Shown piece by piece: positions 12,339 to 23,029 of a stretch of 64,000 bases of DNA. The notes below the pieces were generated by a model, which did not search any database, was not told where the DNA came from, and saw nothing but the letters and a program-made list of their open reading frames with translations. Source of the stretch: Sequoia sempervirens. Lineage: Eukaryota; Streptophyta; Pinopsida; Cupressales; Cupressaceae. Each line of letters opens with the position of its first letter. Position 1 is the first letter of the stretch. The translations under genes were made by a program, and so were the position numbers. Location: the NCBI GenBank assembly GCA_007258455.2, contig VDFB02193867.1, positions 524,687,692 to 524,751,691 on the forward strand, written 5' to 3'.

Positions 12339-13519
12339 CACATGAGATAACCATGAAGGACCTTTGTAATACCAAACATAAACAAGGAGAATATTTTCTC
12401 ATATTCCTCCAAAGGTGGAGAAGGTTATTCACTCGTTGCGCTCGTCCCATACCCAGACAAGAAAAGATGGAAATTTTTATCAATAACCTTAACAATGAAA
12501 TGAGTTATAGATTGCAATTGCAATGTCCCCCTAGCTTTGAGAAGATGGTAGAAAAAGGTGTCAAAATTGAAGATTCCTTAGCCAAAAGAAGGGTGTTGAA
12601 AATTCACAAAGAAGGATCAAACAATGCTAGTTCATCTAACCATCATAACAATGAAAAACCAAAATTTTGGACAAGGAACAAAAATGCCAATGAGGGTACT
12701 ATTGAAACACATAATGCCAAACCCATCTTTAACTTGTTAGGAACCCGAACCAAGGTAGATCAAAATATCAATCAAGGAAATAATGAGAATATCTCCTCGT
12801 CCAATAATCAAAGTGGCCACAATCAAGGTAACACCCCATCAAAACTTCCACCGTACCAAACACAATCAAACCTCCAAAAATTCACTCCTTTAGGACAATC
12901 ACACAAATATGCATTGAGGGAACTTCTTGGAAATAACCTCACAACACTACCTGACACTCGAGGCTTTGAACCTAAAGTAAAATCATCATGGTGGAATGAT
13001 GCCTATTAGTGTGAATTTCATCGATGTAAAGCTCACCAAATGAATAGTTGCATGCAATTGAAACATAAAATACAAGATTTGATAGATGCCAAAATCATAC
13101 GAATAGAGGGAATTCAAACAAATGAAGATCACGGAGCATTCAAAAATCCCTTACCAAACTATGAAAAAAAGGAATCCTCTACGACAAATGGCAAGGAAAA
13201 GAACATAAACTATATCCATGATACTATCATAAATCATATCTCAGCGGCAAAAAATCAAATGAATATCCTTGAAACCAATGATCACCAAAACATTACTGCA
13301 AATGATAATCCGATCTATGACATTCCAATCAAACAAGAACAAGACATTGCTATCCTTGAAAATCAAATCAATGACACCAAACCAGACACGAATGAAAATG
13401 ATACTCAAATCAATGTGAAAAAATACAGCGTACCAATGAATGCGACCATAAGAGCACAGGCCATATATGTCTTAAAAGGAGGTTCATCTAAAACACCTAT
13501 AACATCATCCAATCAATAA
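12339..13519 (+). pseudogene. gag: Tat-type gag of element A, C-terminal part
   Basis: This is the continuation of the gag frame interrupted at 2127. It begins with the conserved EITMKDLC block, then GEYFLIFLQRWRRL and FINNLNNEMSY typical of plant Ty3/Gypsy Gag. An Asn/Gln-rich linker and a CxxH...C zinc-binding-like block at 13010-13060 follow. A single TAG at 13007 and a TAA at 13517 break a frame that otherwise runs on into the protease. The product was the capsid precursor of element A. Confidence 0.85.
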
Positions 13520-13525
13520 AACATA

Positions 13526-14374
13526 GTGGACCAGTTACAAAAGATCCCTACACAAATATCAATATTGGAATTCCTCAAGATTTCACCTGCCCACAAAGAG
13601 ATCTTGGAAAAATCCCTAGTGGAAATGACAGTACCAACGAATCTGGAAGTTTGTAAATTCAAAGCCATGGTGGGACATTTAACTACGCCACATTTCCTAT
13701 CCTTTTTTGAAAATGATGACACATCCATTTCCCATCCCCATAATGCATCTCTCCATATCGAAGTCCTAATTCATAAACATCGTGTCAAACGTGTCCTGAT
13801 AGATGGAGGAGTTGGCCTTAATATATGCACTTTAAAACTTGTTTGTGCCTTGGGATTTTCTGAGAATGCAATTGATTCAAAGAAAAAGATTACAATAAAA
13901 GCATATGATGATCAAGAAAGAGCATCACAGGGGTTAATCATCTTACCTATTCAAGTGGGACCAATCCAGAGAGATGTAATCTTCCAAGTCTTAGACAAGG
14001 ATTTGACCTATAACATACTATTGGGTCGACCATGGATTCATGAGGTGCAAGTGATTCCTTCAACATATCACCAATGTCTAAAATTTCCTTGTGGTGGCCA
14101 GGAAATTACCATTTCAACATATTCAAATAGTCCTCAATATTGCAATACACTGAAATCTGTCCAAGATATCTTTGTACCTCATAATAGAAAAGCTTCCATT
14201 TCCACTACTTCCAATGATCAGATCCAGTCAAGTTCCTCATCCAAACCATTGGTCATTTCCACAAATCATGAAATTCAATCCAGTTCTACATCTAAACAGT
14301 CTGAGAAGAAAGAAGAAGCCACTCCGTCCACTTCCTCAAATCCTAAAGCCCAATTGAATTCCTTGTCAAAATAA
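13526..14374 (+). pseudogene. retropepsin-like protease of element A
   Basis: Aspartic protease that cleaves the Gag-Pol precursor. Codons from 13526 give 282 residues in the same frame as gag. The active-site loop is VLIDGGVGLNIC, with Asp at about residue 93. The DGG form instead of DTG/DSG is common in Tat-type elements. ILLGRPW at about 164-170 is the conserved C-terminal loop. The last 70 residues are Ser/Gln-rich and poorly conserved. Flanking stops make the polyprotein non-functional. Confidence 0.8.
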
Positions 14375-14535
14375 TTTGATGAAAAGGTTCAATTCTAAGA
14401 CAAAGGTGTTGGCAAATACTTCTTTGAATGATCCCTATGTCTTTCACACTTTTCTTCTCCAAAATTTTATGGACAACCCTCCACATCAACATAGCAGACC
14501 CCACAACCAGTTACCAAATTTCATGGTTGGTTTAT

Positions 14536-14974
14536 AAAAGAAAGCACTAGCTTTGATGAAGCAAAAGACAAAGACATCCTAAACTGGCTTTATAAAGATG
14601 AAGAAGGATCCCAAGCGGCAACTGTAAATGTACAAACAACTCAATATGGAAAAGGTTTTACCATTTTGGAAAAGATGGGATATGATGGAAAAGGTCCCAT
14701 GCGTAAAAGAAAGGAGGGAATTATAGAGCCAATTCAACCACTTTTAATCAATCCAAAAGATAAGACTAGATTGGGCTATAAAGAGGACACAAAAGAAAAG
14801 ATGGTTGAAAGAATCCTACAGTTACAAGCCAACGAAGAGCATGAGACTGACTCCAATGAATATGAGTGGGATTCACTATCAAAAGAGTCTTGTGATGACA
14901 AAGACATCGATGTAGTACACAAATATGCATCCCTACTCGAAGAAGGACAAGGGTCAGGTTCTAGACCATTTTAA
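14536..14974 (+). pseudogene. G-patch region of element A polyprotein
   Basis: In the same frame as gag-protease. The segment around 14640-14720 reads as a G-patch: YGKGFTILEKMGYDGKGP followed by a basic stretch, with regularly spaced glycines. G-patch motifs, which bind nucleic acid, are known between protease and reverse transcriptase in some plant Ty3/Gypsy lineages. An acidic, Asp/Glu/Ser-rich tail follows. The stretch 14375-14535 between protease and this block is broken by stops. Confidence 0.65.
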
Positions 14975-15480
14975 TTTGGATCGCAACACCTTGATGATTC
15001 TAGTGAAGATGATTCAACTCAGAGTGAGACAGATATTTCAAAGGAGAGTTACCTATTAGACCTTGATTTTTCTATTGGAAAAATTGAATACACTGCTATT
15101 TGAACCCTTACCATTTCCAATCTTAACCTGTCTAGTTATTGCTTACCCTTAGTACATCCCGAGCTTATAGATTGGGACCTAACCGAGCCATTTGACATCC
15201 CTACATATTCAAGCAATGACACCATCATCAATTCCTCTATGCTGAAAATCCTGAAATAGATTCCACCAATGAACATCGTAACAAGGCTTCCACACAAGAG
15301 AGTATCAAATCTTCCAGCTACAAAATGAATAATACAGGAAATAGATCTGATATTGAAAACCATTCAATGGCAATACTAGATCTAGAAAAAGTAAAAACAA
15401 AGAGTGCATCCAATGGCGAAAACCTCTCTAAGGTGTCAAAGGATGGAAGATTTGATACTCTCCTAGAACATTTTCAGGAA
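14975..15480 (+). other. decayed linker between G-patch and reverse transcriptase
   Basis: Ser/Asp-rich coding remnant with stops in all frames (for example after LDLDFSIGKIEYTAI near 15100). It fits the non-conserved linker of the element A polyprotein. No separate gene is seen. Confidence 0.5.
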
Positions 15481-15513
15481 AGATAAAAAGTCTTGATTGA
15501 ACCCACATAGTCT

Positions 15514-16615
15514 ATGAACATCGGCAATGGAGAGATAGTGAAGAATATCCATCTAGAAACATCTTTGACAGAACAAGAAAAGCCAAGCTTTCTCAAAATT
15601 TTCACAGAGAAACAAACCAAATTTTCTTGGTCATATGCCGACATGTCGGGAATTGATCCAAAACTCATCATGCATAATCTATCATTGCCTTCAAGAGTGA
15701 AACCAGTCAAACAAAAGTTGAGAAAAATGCACCCTCATATCGCCTTATTGGTAAAGGCAAAATTGAAAAAAATGTTAGATGCATGATTCATCAGACCCAT
15801 TGACTATGCTAAGTGGATCTCCAATATAGTACAAGTTTCAAAGCTCGACAACAACATTCACATCTGCACAGATTTATGAGATCTTAACAAATCTTGTCCT
15901 AAGGATGATTTTCCTTTGCCCAATATAGATATCATAGTAGACTTGACAATATGACATGGCATGCTATCACTGATGGATAAATTTTTTAGGTATAATCAAA
16001 TCAAAATAACCTCAGAAGATCAAGATAGCACGGCCTTTACTTGTCCATGGGGAACCTTCTATTGGAATGTTATGCCATTCGACTTGAAAAATGCATGAGC
16101 TACCTACCAACATGCCATGACAACAATCTTTCATGATATGATGCATACTTTCATGGAAGATTATGTGGATGATTTATTAGCCAAATCATATACTAGGGAA
16201 AGACATTTGGAGATCCTAGATAAAATTTTCACCAGACTAGATAAATTCAATGTATGGCTAAATCCCAAGAAATATGTGCTTGGAGTGACATCAACAAAAC
16301 TCCTAGGTTACATAGTATCAGAAAAAGGGATTGAGGTAGATTTAGCCAAAGTCAAAGCTATTATCGAAATGCCACCACCAAAGAACATTAGTCAACTCCG
16401 TTCTCTATAAGGGAGGTTTCAGTCAATCCACAGATTCATTTCACATCTGGCAAATAAGACCCATCCCTTCACTCATTTGTTGCATAAAAATGTTTCCTTC
16501 CGATGGGATGAGAAATGCAAAGGAGCCTTCAACCATTTGAAACAATATTTTATGAACCTACCTATCCTTTTACCACCAACAGAAGGGAATCTGCTACTAT
16601 TATAAATTGCTACAA
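15514..16615 (+). pseudogene. pol: Ty3/Gypsy reverse transcriptase of element A
   Basis: Copied the element RNA into DNA. The frame from 15514 shows, in order, FSWSYADMSGIDP, LRKMHPHIA, FIRPIDYAKW, DLNKSCPKDDFPLPN, FRYNQIKI, MPFDLKN and the catalytic box YVDD (16162-16173). Then come LNPKKYVLGV, LLGYIVSEKGI and KNISQLRSL, all diagnostic of Ty3/Gypsy reverse transcriptase. At least six in-frame stops (15784, about 15877, 15951, 16096, 16408, 16600) inactivate it. Several of the stops are TGA where the family has a conserved glycine (see findings). The frame differs from gag-protease. The C-terminal end is cut by the 16616-18482 insertion. Confidence 0.92.
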
Positions 16616-18482
16616 GGGTGATCCCACAATAGTGGTTTACAATTTTTGGCCAAACTAGACAATAAATTATTTTTTTAAACTAAATCTTCACATTCAAGCA
16701 CCTATAGTGGTTAACCGTGAAGAATTTGAAGATGATGCAAATGAGAGTCTCGTCACATTTTGTCTATAGATTCTAAAAATATTTTTTCAAAATTCTTGGA
16801 ATTGGGTATGTGCAAGATTATGTGCGCCAAAAGTGGCAAATATTATGGGGTATGTGGCTGACAACTTTTTTCACCCAAAATTAATGAAACGAAAAGGGTT
16901 TTAGAGGAGATTCTCAGATTTCCAAAAATATAAATTATGATTTAATTTGAATTTAATAAATAATTATTATTCATTTTCTATTAGAATTACGACTAAAGTC
17001 CTGATCGATAGGCTGATTGAAAACATCTATAACTTTCAAACGGTATCATATTTTTTGAATCTAAACATGCATCACATTCTGTCACATAATATAGGATTAA
17101 AAAATAAAGAATTAAATTTCATGAAGTTTTGACCAAGTTAAGGTGGTCGAGACGGACAAGTTTTATATTTTCTAAAGTTGTAATAAAAATTCATAATTAA
17201 TTATTACTTGGAAAAAAATTACAAAAAATATGCATCACATCTGGACATGAGTCCTCTACTTATATATAAAATATTACAAAAAATATTATCATTTTATTAT
17301 GGTTAGGGTGGTAAGACAGCCACCTACTTCTTATTTTTTCCCTGAAATTTAAGTACTACTGCATTAAAATTTCAAATTTTCACCAAATAGATTTTATTTA
17401 TTTTTAAATAAACCTAGTATTTTAGAAACTACATTCAATTTTATACAAATTATATTCTTACATATTTTTGAAATAATATAAATTATTCAAATATTTACGT
17501 CAAGTTTCCTAACAGCGATTTTCTAAATTTTTGCCACTTAAGGGCCTATTTTTTTTGCACGATGATCCACGCACATACCCAATTAGATTACACTTCTTTT
17601 TCCATCTCCCACGAAAACTATTTTTTTTCAAAAAACAACATTTTTAAAAATGATGCACATCGTATAATGCATAACTTTTTTTCCATGAAGGATAAAATTC
17701 TAATTCTTTCTAATTTAGATTCATAACTCTGATATCTAGTGCTTCCACTTGGTTAGATAGTTTTTTATTGAATATTTTTTCTTTAATCAAGTTTTGAAGT
17801 TAAACCAATTACAATTTAGACATACGACTATATAACACATAATTTTTTTTTTGTATATATCGAGAAAATCAATTTATTATTTTTGTTGGATCAAGGACTT
17901 CAATATCGTGCACTCTCATATTTTCAAAAAAAAAATTGATAATCCTGTTATTTTCCGCGTCGCAGAACATAGACCTTCATTTTTGATGAAAAACTTATGT
18001 TTAATAAAAATAAAAAACAAATACATAATAAAAGAAAAACATAATAAAATTATATTCATTTTGATAGCTCATTTTGAGGACTATTTGATTCAGTTGAGTT
18101 TGTGAAAATTCCTCCATTTTCATCTTCAACACGAGCTCAGAAGTGCCAAAATTCAACATTTTTTGTCTCGGGGGGATGAGGAATAAGGGGGGTTCGAATG
18201 AAACCCTAGGGTTTCGCTCGAACCCCTAGGGGTTTGTTTGAACCAGGGTTCATTCAAACCCTGGTTCATTCAAACCCCCCTTTTATAAGGGGATTTTTTG
18301 GCTTTTTTGGTGGGAAAGTAGTAAAGGGTTCACCCGAACCCAAGTTCTAGCAAACCCCTAATGGGTTCGGTTGAACCGGTAGGTACGTATGAACACGTAA
18401 AATCAAGTTTTTTTCCATGCATTCATTTTTTGTGAGTTTTCCTTCCTCACTTCAATTTTAAACCACTATTGTGGCTTCACCC
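16616..18482. mobile_element. terminal-inverted-repeat element in element A pol
   Basis: A 1,867-bp insertion bounded by inverted repeats of about 24 bp: left end GGGTGATCCCACAATAGTGG, right end the same in reverse with two mismatches. ACAA lies directly outside both ends (16612-16615, 18483-18486). Removing the insertion with one ACAA joins reverse transcriptase to RNase H in frame, which fixes the boundaries. The interior is AT-rich and without a transposase. A second inverted pair (16797-16840 against 17522-17583, sharing AATTGGGTATGTGC and AAGTGGCAAA) lies inside. The duplication length of 4 bp fits few known superfamilies, so I leave the class open. Confidence 0.8.
18186..18390. repeat. 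subterminal cluster of palindromic GGTTC/GAACC motifs
   Basis: It lies near the right end of the 16616-18482 element. It holds the palindromes AAACCCTAGGGTTT and AACCCCTAGGGGTT, a hairpin of GAACCAGGGTTC with AACCCTGGTTC, and more GGTTCA/GAACCC copies up to a GGTTGAACCGG at about 18370. It is far richer in G+C than its surroundings. Transposases of some DNA elements bind subterminal repeats, and this could be such a set. Confidence 0.6.
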
Positions 18483-18486
18483 ACAA

Positions 18487-18953
18487 CAAAGACATCATTG
18501 GGAGCTTTATTGGCACAAGAAGATTCAACAGGAAAAGAACGAGTAATCTATTACATCAGCAAGACACTAAATGGCTATGAGATCAACTATACCTCCATTG
18601 AAAATGCATGTCTAGCAATAGTATTTACTACTCTACAGCTACGACACTACATGCTAACTCATGCCATCAAGTTGATAGCTAAAATTGATCCTCTCAAATA
18701 TCTCCTCAGCAAAGCAAACCTAACAAGGAGATTAGCTAAATGGGTCATGATACTTAGTGAATTTGATATCCAATATGTAGAGAGGAAGGCAATAAAAGGA
18801 CAAAAAATTGTTGACCAGTTAGCAGAGACACCATTACCAAATAATCATCCTTTATACATTGAATTTCCATATGTTGATATTCTTACCTTGGATGCATGGC
18901 AATGGACACTATACTTTGATGGATCACACACTCAACACGGATTAGGAGCCTGA
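18487..18953 (+). pseudogene. pol: RNase H domain of element A
   Basis: RNase H removes template RNA during reverse transcription. Conserved blocks are SLGALLAQED, YYISKTLNGYE, YTSIENACLAIVF, LRHYML and LTRRLAKWVMILSEFDI, typical of the RNase H that directly follows Ty3/Gypsy reverse transcriptase. The upstream join to the polymerase is at the ACAA duplication. A TGA at 18951 separates it from the next block in the same frame. Confidence 0.88.
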
Positions 18954-19484
18954 ATTCTATTTGTCACTCCACAAGGACATACCATACCAAAATCATACAA
19001 ACTGATGTTCCCTTTTACCAACAACATGGCAGAGTATGAAGCATTAATCATTGGCATCAAAACAATGGTAGAGTGGAAGGTCCTAGAATTACAAGTATAT
19101 GGAGATTCTCAGGTAACTATTAACCAAGTCAATGATGATTATCAAACAAGGGATGACAAATTGATGCCTTACAAGAGAATCCTAGATGATTTCAAGAAAT
19201 ATTTTGTGGATATCAAATTTGAACAGATTTCAAGAGTGGACAATAAAGCCACTGACGCCATGGCTACTATTGCTTCCTTGTTACAAATTCCAAAGAAAAG
19301 AAGTCATTATGAGTTCTTGGTGGAACAACTATTTTCCCCTATCTATGATAGTATTGAATCCCATGTTATCTGTCACCTATCTAATACCAATTCCTCAATC
19401 TACAATGAGATTTTTACCTACCTAAAAGGTAACACTCTTCCACCTGACTTGTCACGAAATCAAAAATGCAATCTCATTCGCTGA
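18890..19484 (+). pseudogene. pol: second (archaeal-type) RNase H of element A
   Basis: An additional RNase H downstream of the first is the hallmark of the Tat lineage. The acidic catalytic residues are visible as YFDGS (Asp), NMAEYEAL (Glu), VYGDSQ (Asp) and DNKATDAMA (Asp). The block begins before the TGA at 18951 and goes on in the same frame from 19005 to the stop at 19482. Together with the G-patch, the upstream ORF and the large size, this places element A in the Tat/Ogre-like group. Confidence 0.85.
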
Positions 19485-20655
19485 GCCACCCGACATACAC
19501 TTATAGTGGATGTACTATATCGACGAGGTCTTGACGGAACTCTCTTACGATGTCTGGAACATGATGAGTCTGAAATAGCTTTATGAGAAGTTCATGAGGG
19601 TGTCTGCGGAACACATTCAAGTGGCCTAACCTTAGCCAAGAAACTTCTTCGTTTAGGATATTATTGGCCAACTATGAAAAAGGAGTATTTCCAGTTTGTG
19701 AAGAAATGTCAGAAATGTCAGATTCATGGCAACCTCATCAATGCACCAGCATAGGAACTTCAACCTTTTGCATCCACATGGCCATTTTGTCAATGGGGAC
19801 TAGATCTTGTTGGTAAAATTCATCCATCTTCATCAAACAGACACAAGTTCATCATCACAGCTACAAAATACTTCACAAAGTGGATTATGGTTGTTCCTTT
19901 AACCAACATCATAGGAAAGTAGATTTCATCATTTATCCTTAACTACATCATCTATAGATATGGCATTCCCCAATCCATAGTCACTGACAATGGAAGACCA
20001 TTCAAAAAATCAAGACATGCAAGAATTATGTGAGAAGTTCAATATTCAACATCTCTTCTCTACACCATATTATCCCCATGGGAACAGTCAAGCAAATGCT
20101 TCCAATAAGACTATTTTGAAGATTTTGAAGAAAACTGTCAATGATGCAGGACGTGATTAACACATGCAATTAAACCCTTCCTTGTGGGTGTACCACACCA
20201 GTATTCATACACCAACATGAGCTACACCATATGCTTTGGTATATGGGTCTGAGGCCATTGTACCTATTGAAGTTCAAATACCATTGCTTCGAGTTTCCTT
20301 AAAAGGTATTATCCCTGATGAAGACTACCAGGTCTTTAGATTACAAGAACTAGAATTGTTAGATGAGTGGCACCAACATGCAGTGAATCACCTAAAGGCT
20401 TACCAACAATGGATATCTAGAAATTACAACCACAAAGTTAACCCCAAACATTCCAAGTTTGTGACTTAGTGTTGAAGGAAAACCCGCGCAATCAGCAAGA
20501 CAGAGAAAAGAACAGAAAATTTGAACCAAATTGGTTGGAGGCCTTTTTTCATTGTATCAGTTTATGGTTCAGGAGCATATCAATTGTCCACGCTAGAAGA
20601 AGATCAATTTGAAGAACCCATGAACAATCTTCATCTCAAGAAATTATGTGCATAA
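19485..20655 (+). pseudogene. pol: Ty3/Gypsy integrase of element A
   Basis: Integrase inserts the DNA copy into the host genome. The HHCC zinc-binding block is around HEGVCGTHSSG...CQKCQ (19590-19725). The catalytic core shows WGLDLVG and VTDNG for the two aspartates. The expected glutamate in the NGQAEASNK-type motif reads NSQANASNK at about 20095, so the third catalytic residue is replaced by Asn. A frameshift near 20000 and stops at about 19583, 19755, 19920, 20158 and 20218 inactivate it. The C-terminal part contains LVYGSEAIVPIE, and the GPFxV-type end reads as WRPFFIV before 20655. Confidence 0.9.
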
Positions 20656-22830
20656 TTCAGCCACTGCATCTGTAAAAGTCCTAAAAAAATCTAAAAACAT
20701 CAAAAAATGTCTTGAAAAAATGGTCACCCTGGTGAAAACTTGGCAAATAGGCATCTTGGTGACACCAAAAAAAATAAAAAAATGAAAAAAACCAAAAAAA
20801 CCAAAAAATGAAAAAATACAAAAAAAACAAAAAAAGAGAAAAAGATAAAAGATAAAAAAAATCATAAAATCTAAAAAAGCGCAATAAAACAAGTGGTAAA
20901 AACCTAGCGACATGCACTATTTGTGACAGGCTGGCTTCTTCCTCTATGGGAACATGTGTTGATCACTAGCTTGGTACCGTTACCATCTGCATCCTTCATT
21001 CGAGTTGCAATTGCATACCTTGTCATGTCAGTTGTGTCTCACCTTGGTTTCTTGATCATTATATATATCCATAATAAACTGGCTTGTTTCCACTGGGGGC
21101 AAAATCCTGAACTTGTCGAGGGCGACAAATCTTGAGCTTAAACCAACAAGAAAACAACAGGATGACAAACACAATGAAAACATCGATCATAGTGAAGTCA
21201 AACATGGAACATCAATCACCATCAGAAACACATCAAACATCCTTGTCATGTTGAAAAATCCATAAAAAGGTCAAAAATCCAAAAAAGGCAAAAAAAGAGT
21301 CCCCTTGTCGAATCGTGTTGTCGCAGTTCATTGTAATTATGTGTCTGTTCATATCCTGGTCTTGTAAATTGGTTGATTCGGTCAAACTACATGGTCTCTG
21401 CATATATAACATAGGCAAGGCTTCTCTTTGATCAGCCCCCGAGACCCCTAGGGTTGGTCTTTAGGTTAGGTTCTTGGTCAAAATCTTAGAAAACACCTAA
21501 AAAGTAGAAAATTGAAAAATCCCAAAAATAGTAGAAAATCAAGGTTACAAGGATAATGCTATTTTGAATCATGGTTTTACCACTTCCACACGAGTGTTCA
21601 AATTGTTTGCATTATGATTGATGTTATCATTTCTTAGGAGCAATTCAAGTATGTCAAAGAACTAGAAAAGCTATGATCGAGAATGATATTTTTCTTTGTC
21701 TGTTTCTTGTGAGTTAATCATTATTACTATGAGAATCATCGTGAGACATGCTCTACAAAGTATCACTGATGATATTCCAGATTCACATAGGAAAATGGTT
21801 AACTCTTGTCTTTTTATGCAAGGAATTCTTAGGTCATCTTGGTCCAATTATACCTAGATGCTTGTGTTAAGTTGCACTATCAAACGCCATGGAAGTAGTA
21901 CTCAAGTCATAATGGTTCAATTATACCATTGATGTTTGTACTCACTTGCAAAAAAAATTTTAAAGCTCAATGATGACAATAAGCACAAAGAAATCACTGT
22001 GATGACATCATTGCATTATTAAAGTTGCATATCTAGGATACATTCATATTTGGTTTGTTGTAATGGAATTTATAGGTTTTTCTGAGACTGATGTTATTTC
22101 TATCATTAACAGATTGAGTACATTTGACATTGCCAAAAACATTATTTGCAGGCATGAGCATTAGGATATCAATCATAGCATTATCATATCATCTAGGCAT
22201 ACATTTAGTCATCAATCATATATATTTGCATTGTGAAAACCAAGGAAAAATAAATGCATTGATCATATCATTTTCATCCATAACCATTTAGTCATGCATC
22301 CTAGGCATCAACACGTGTAAATTACCATTCATTCATTCCATACATGCATTAGATCATAATATTCACATCAAAAAAATACATAAACATAAGTTACCATGCA
22401 TATCATACATTCATAGAATCATATAAAATCATTCAATACTAGGATCATTCATCTTTGCATTAACATCATCTTACATCCATCACATCATACATCATTGCAT
22501 TAGAAAAATACAAAAAAAATAATAGCATGTAGACATTTTCATAAAACCATAGGATTATAACACATATTGCATCCATAACATATAATATCATCATCATAAT
22601 ATCATCACATAACATCACATGACATAGAAATTAAATGCATCCATAATAAATCAACATGCATAACCACATAGCATCATCATCATCGCTGCATATATATCTC
22701 AAAATATGTCAAATGTACAAGGATATCTAAATGTCATGAAATACATCATCAAAAATGGTGATATCAAGAGTCAGTGTATACATCATGGTATAACATAAAA
22801 TGATAGAAACTGTGTGGTGGTGCCTCCCGA
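20656..22830 (+). other. 3' non-coding region of element A, first part
   Basis: A-rich tract (20680-20900), then unique sequence, then a low-complexity ATCAT-rich zone (22140-22700). Parts resemble the 3' region of element B. The minus-strand open frames at 20644-20917 are Phe-rich readings of the A-rich tract and are not genes. Confidence 0.6.
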
Positions 22831-23029
22831 AGCTGTAGGCATCACTGAACTTGTACCCCCTACTACACCTAAGGGACCGGCACATGGATCCCTCTGATCC
22901 ACTAGTAATGGTTGTGTCACACCCATGCTCACTTTCTGAGACTGAGATCTGCTAGTTCGAGATCGGGTAAAGCTTTGTCACCACTTAAGTGGAACCAACA
23001 AATGATATTGATCTCTATAAAATTGGGCC

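Noticed and set aside
18208..18222. Interstitial telomere repeat at AAACCCTAGGGTTT
   Set aside because: A single head-to-head unit in a cluster of similar palindromes, not a tandem telomere array.
16627..18474. CACTA-type transposon ends at CACAATAG/CTATTGTG
   Set aside because: Bases outside those positions do not form a duplication, whereas the ends GGGTGATC/TTCACCC with ACAA do and restore the reading frame.
15784..20220. UGA read as glycine
   Set aside because: A nuclear plant gene is most unlikely to use UGA for glycine, and other stops and frameshifts in the same element show it is dead. The pattern is kept only as an odd mutation signature.
20644..20917. Phe-rich minus-strand membrane protein
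   Set aside because: It is the reverse reading of an A-rich tract in the 3' region of element A.
22140..22700. CRISPR-like or tandem array in ATCAT-rich sequence
   Set aside because: Simple low-complexity sequence without fixed repeat and spacer lengths, in a plant genome.
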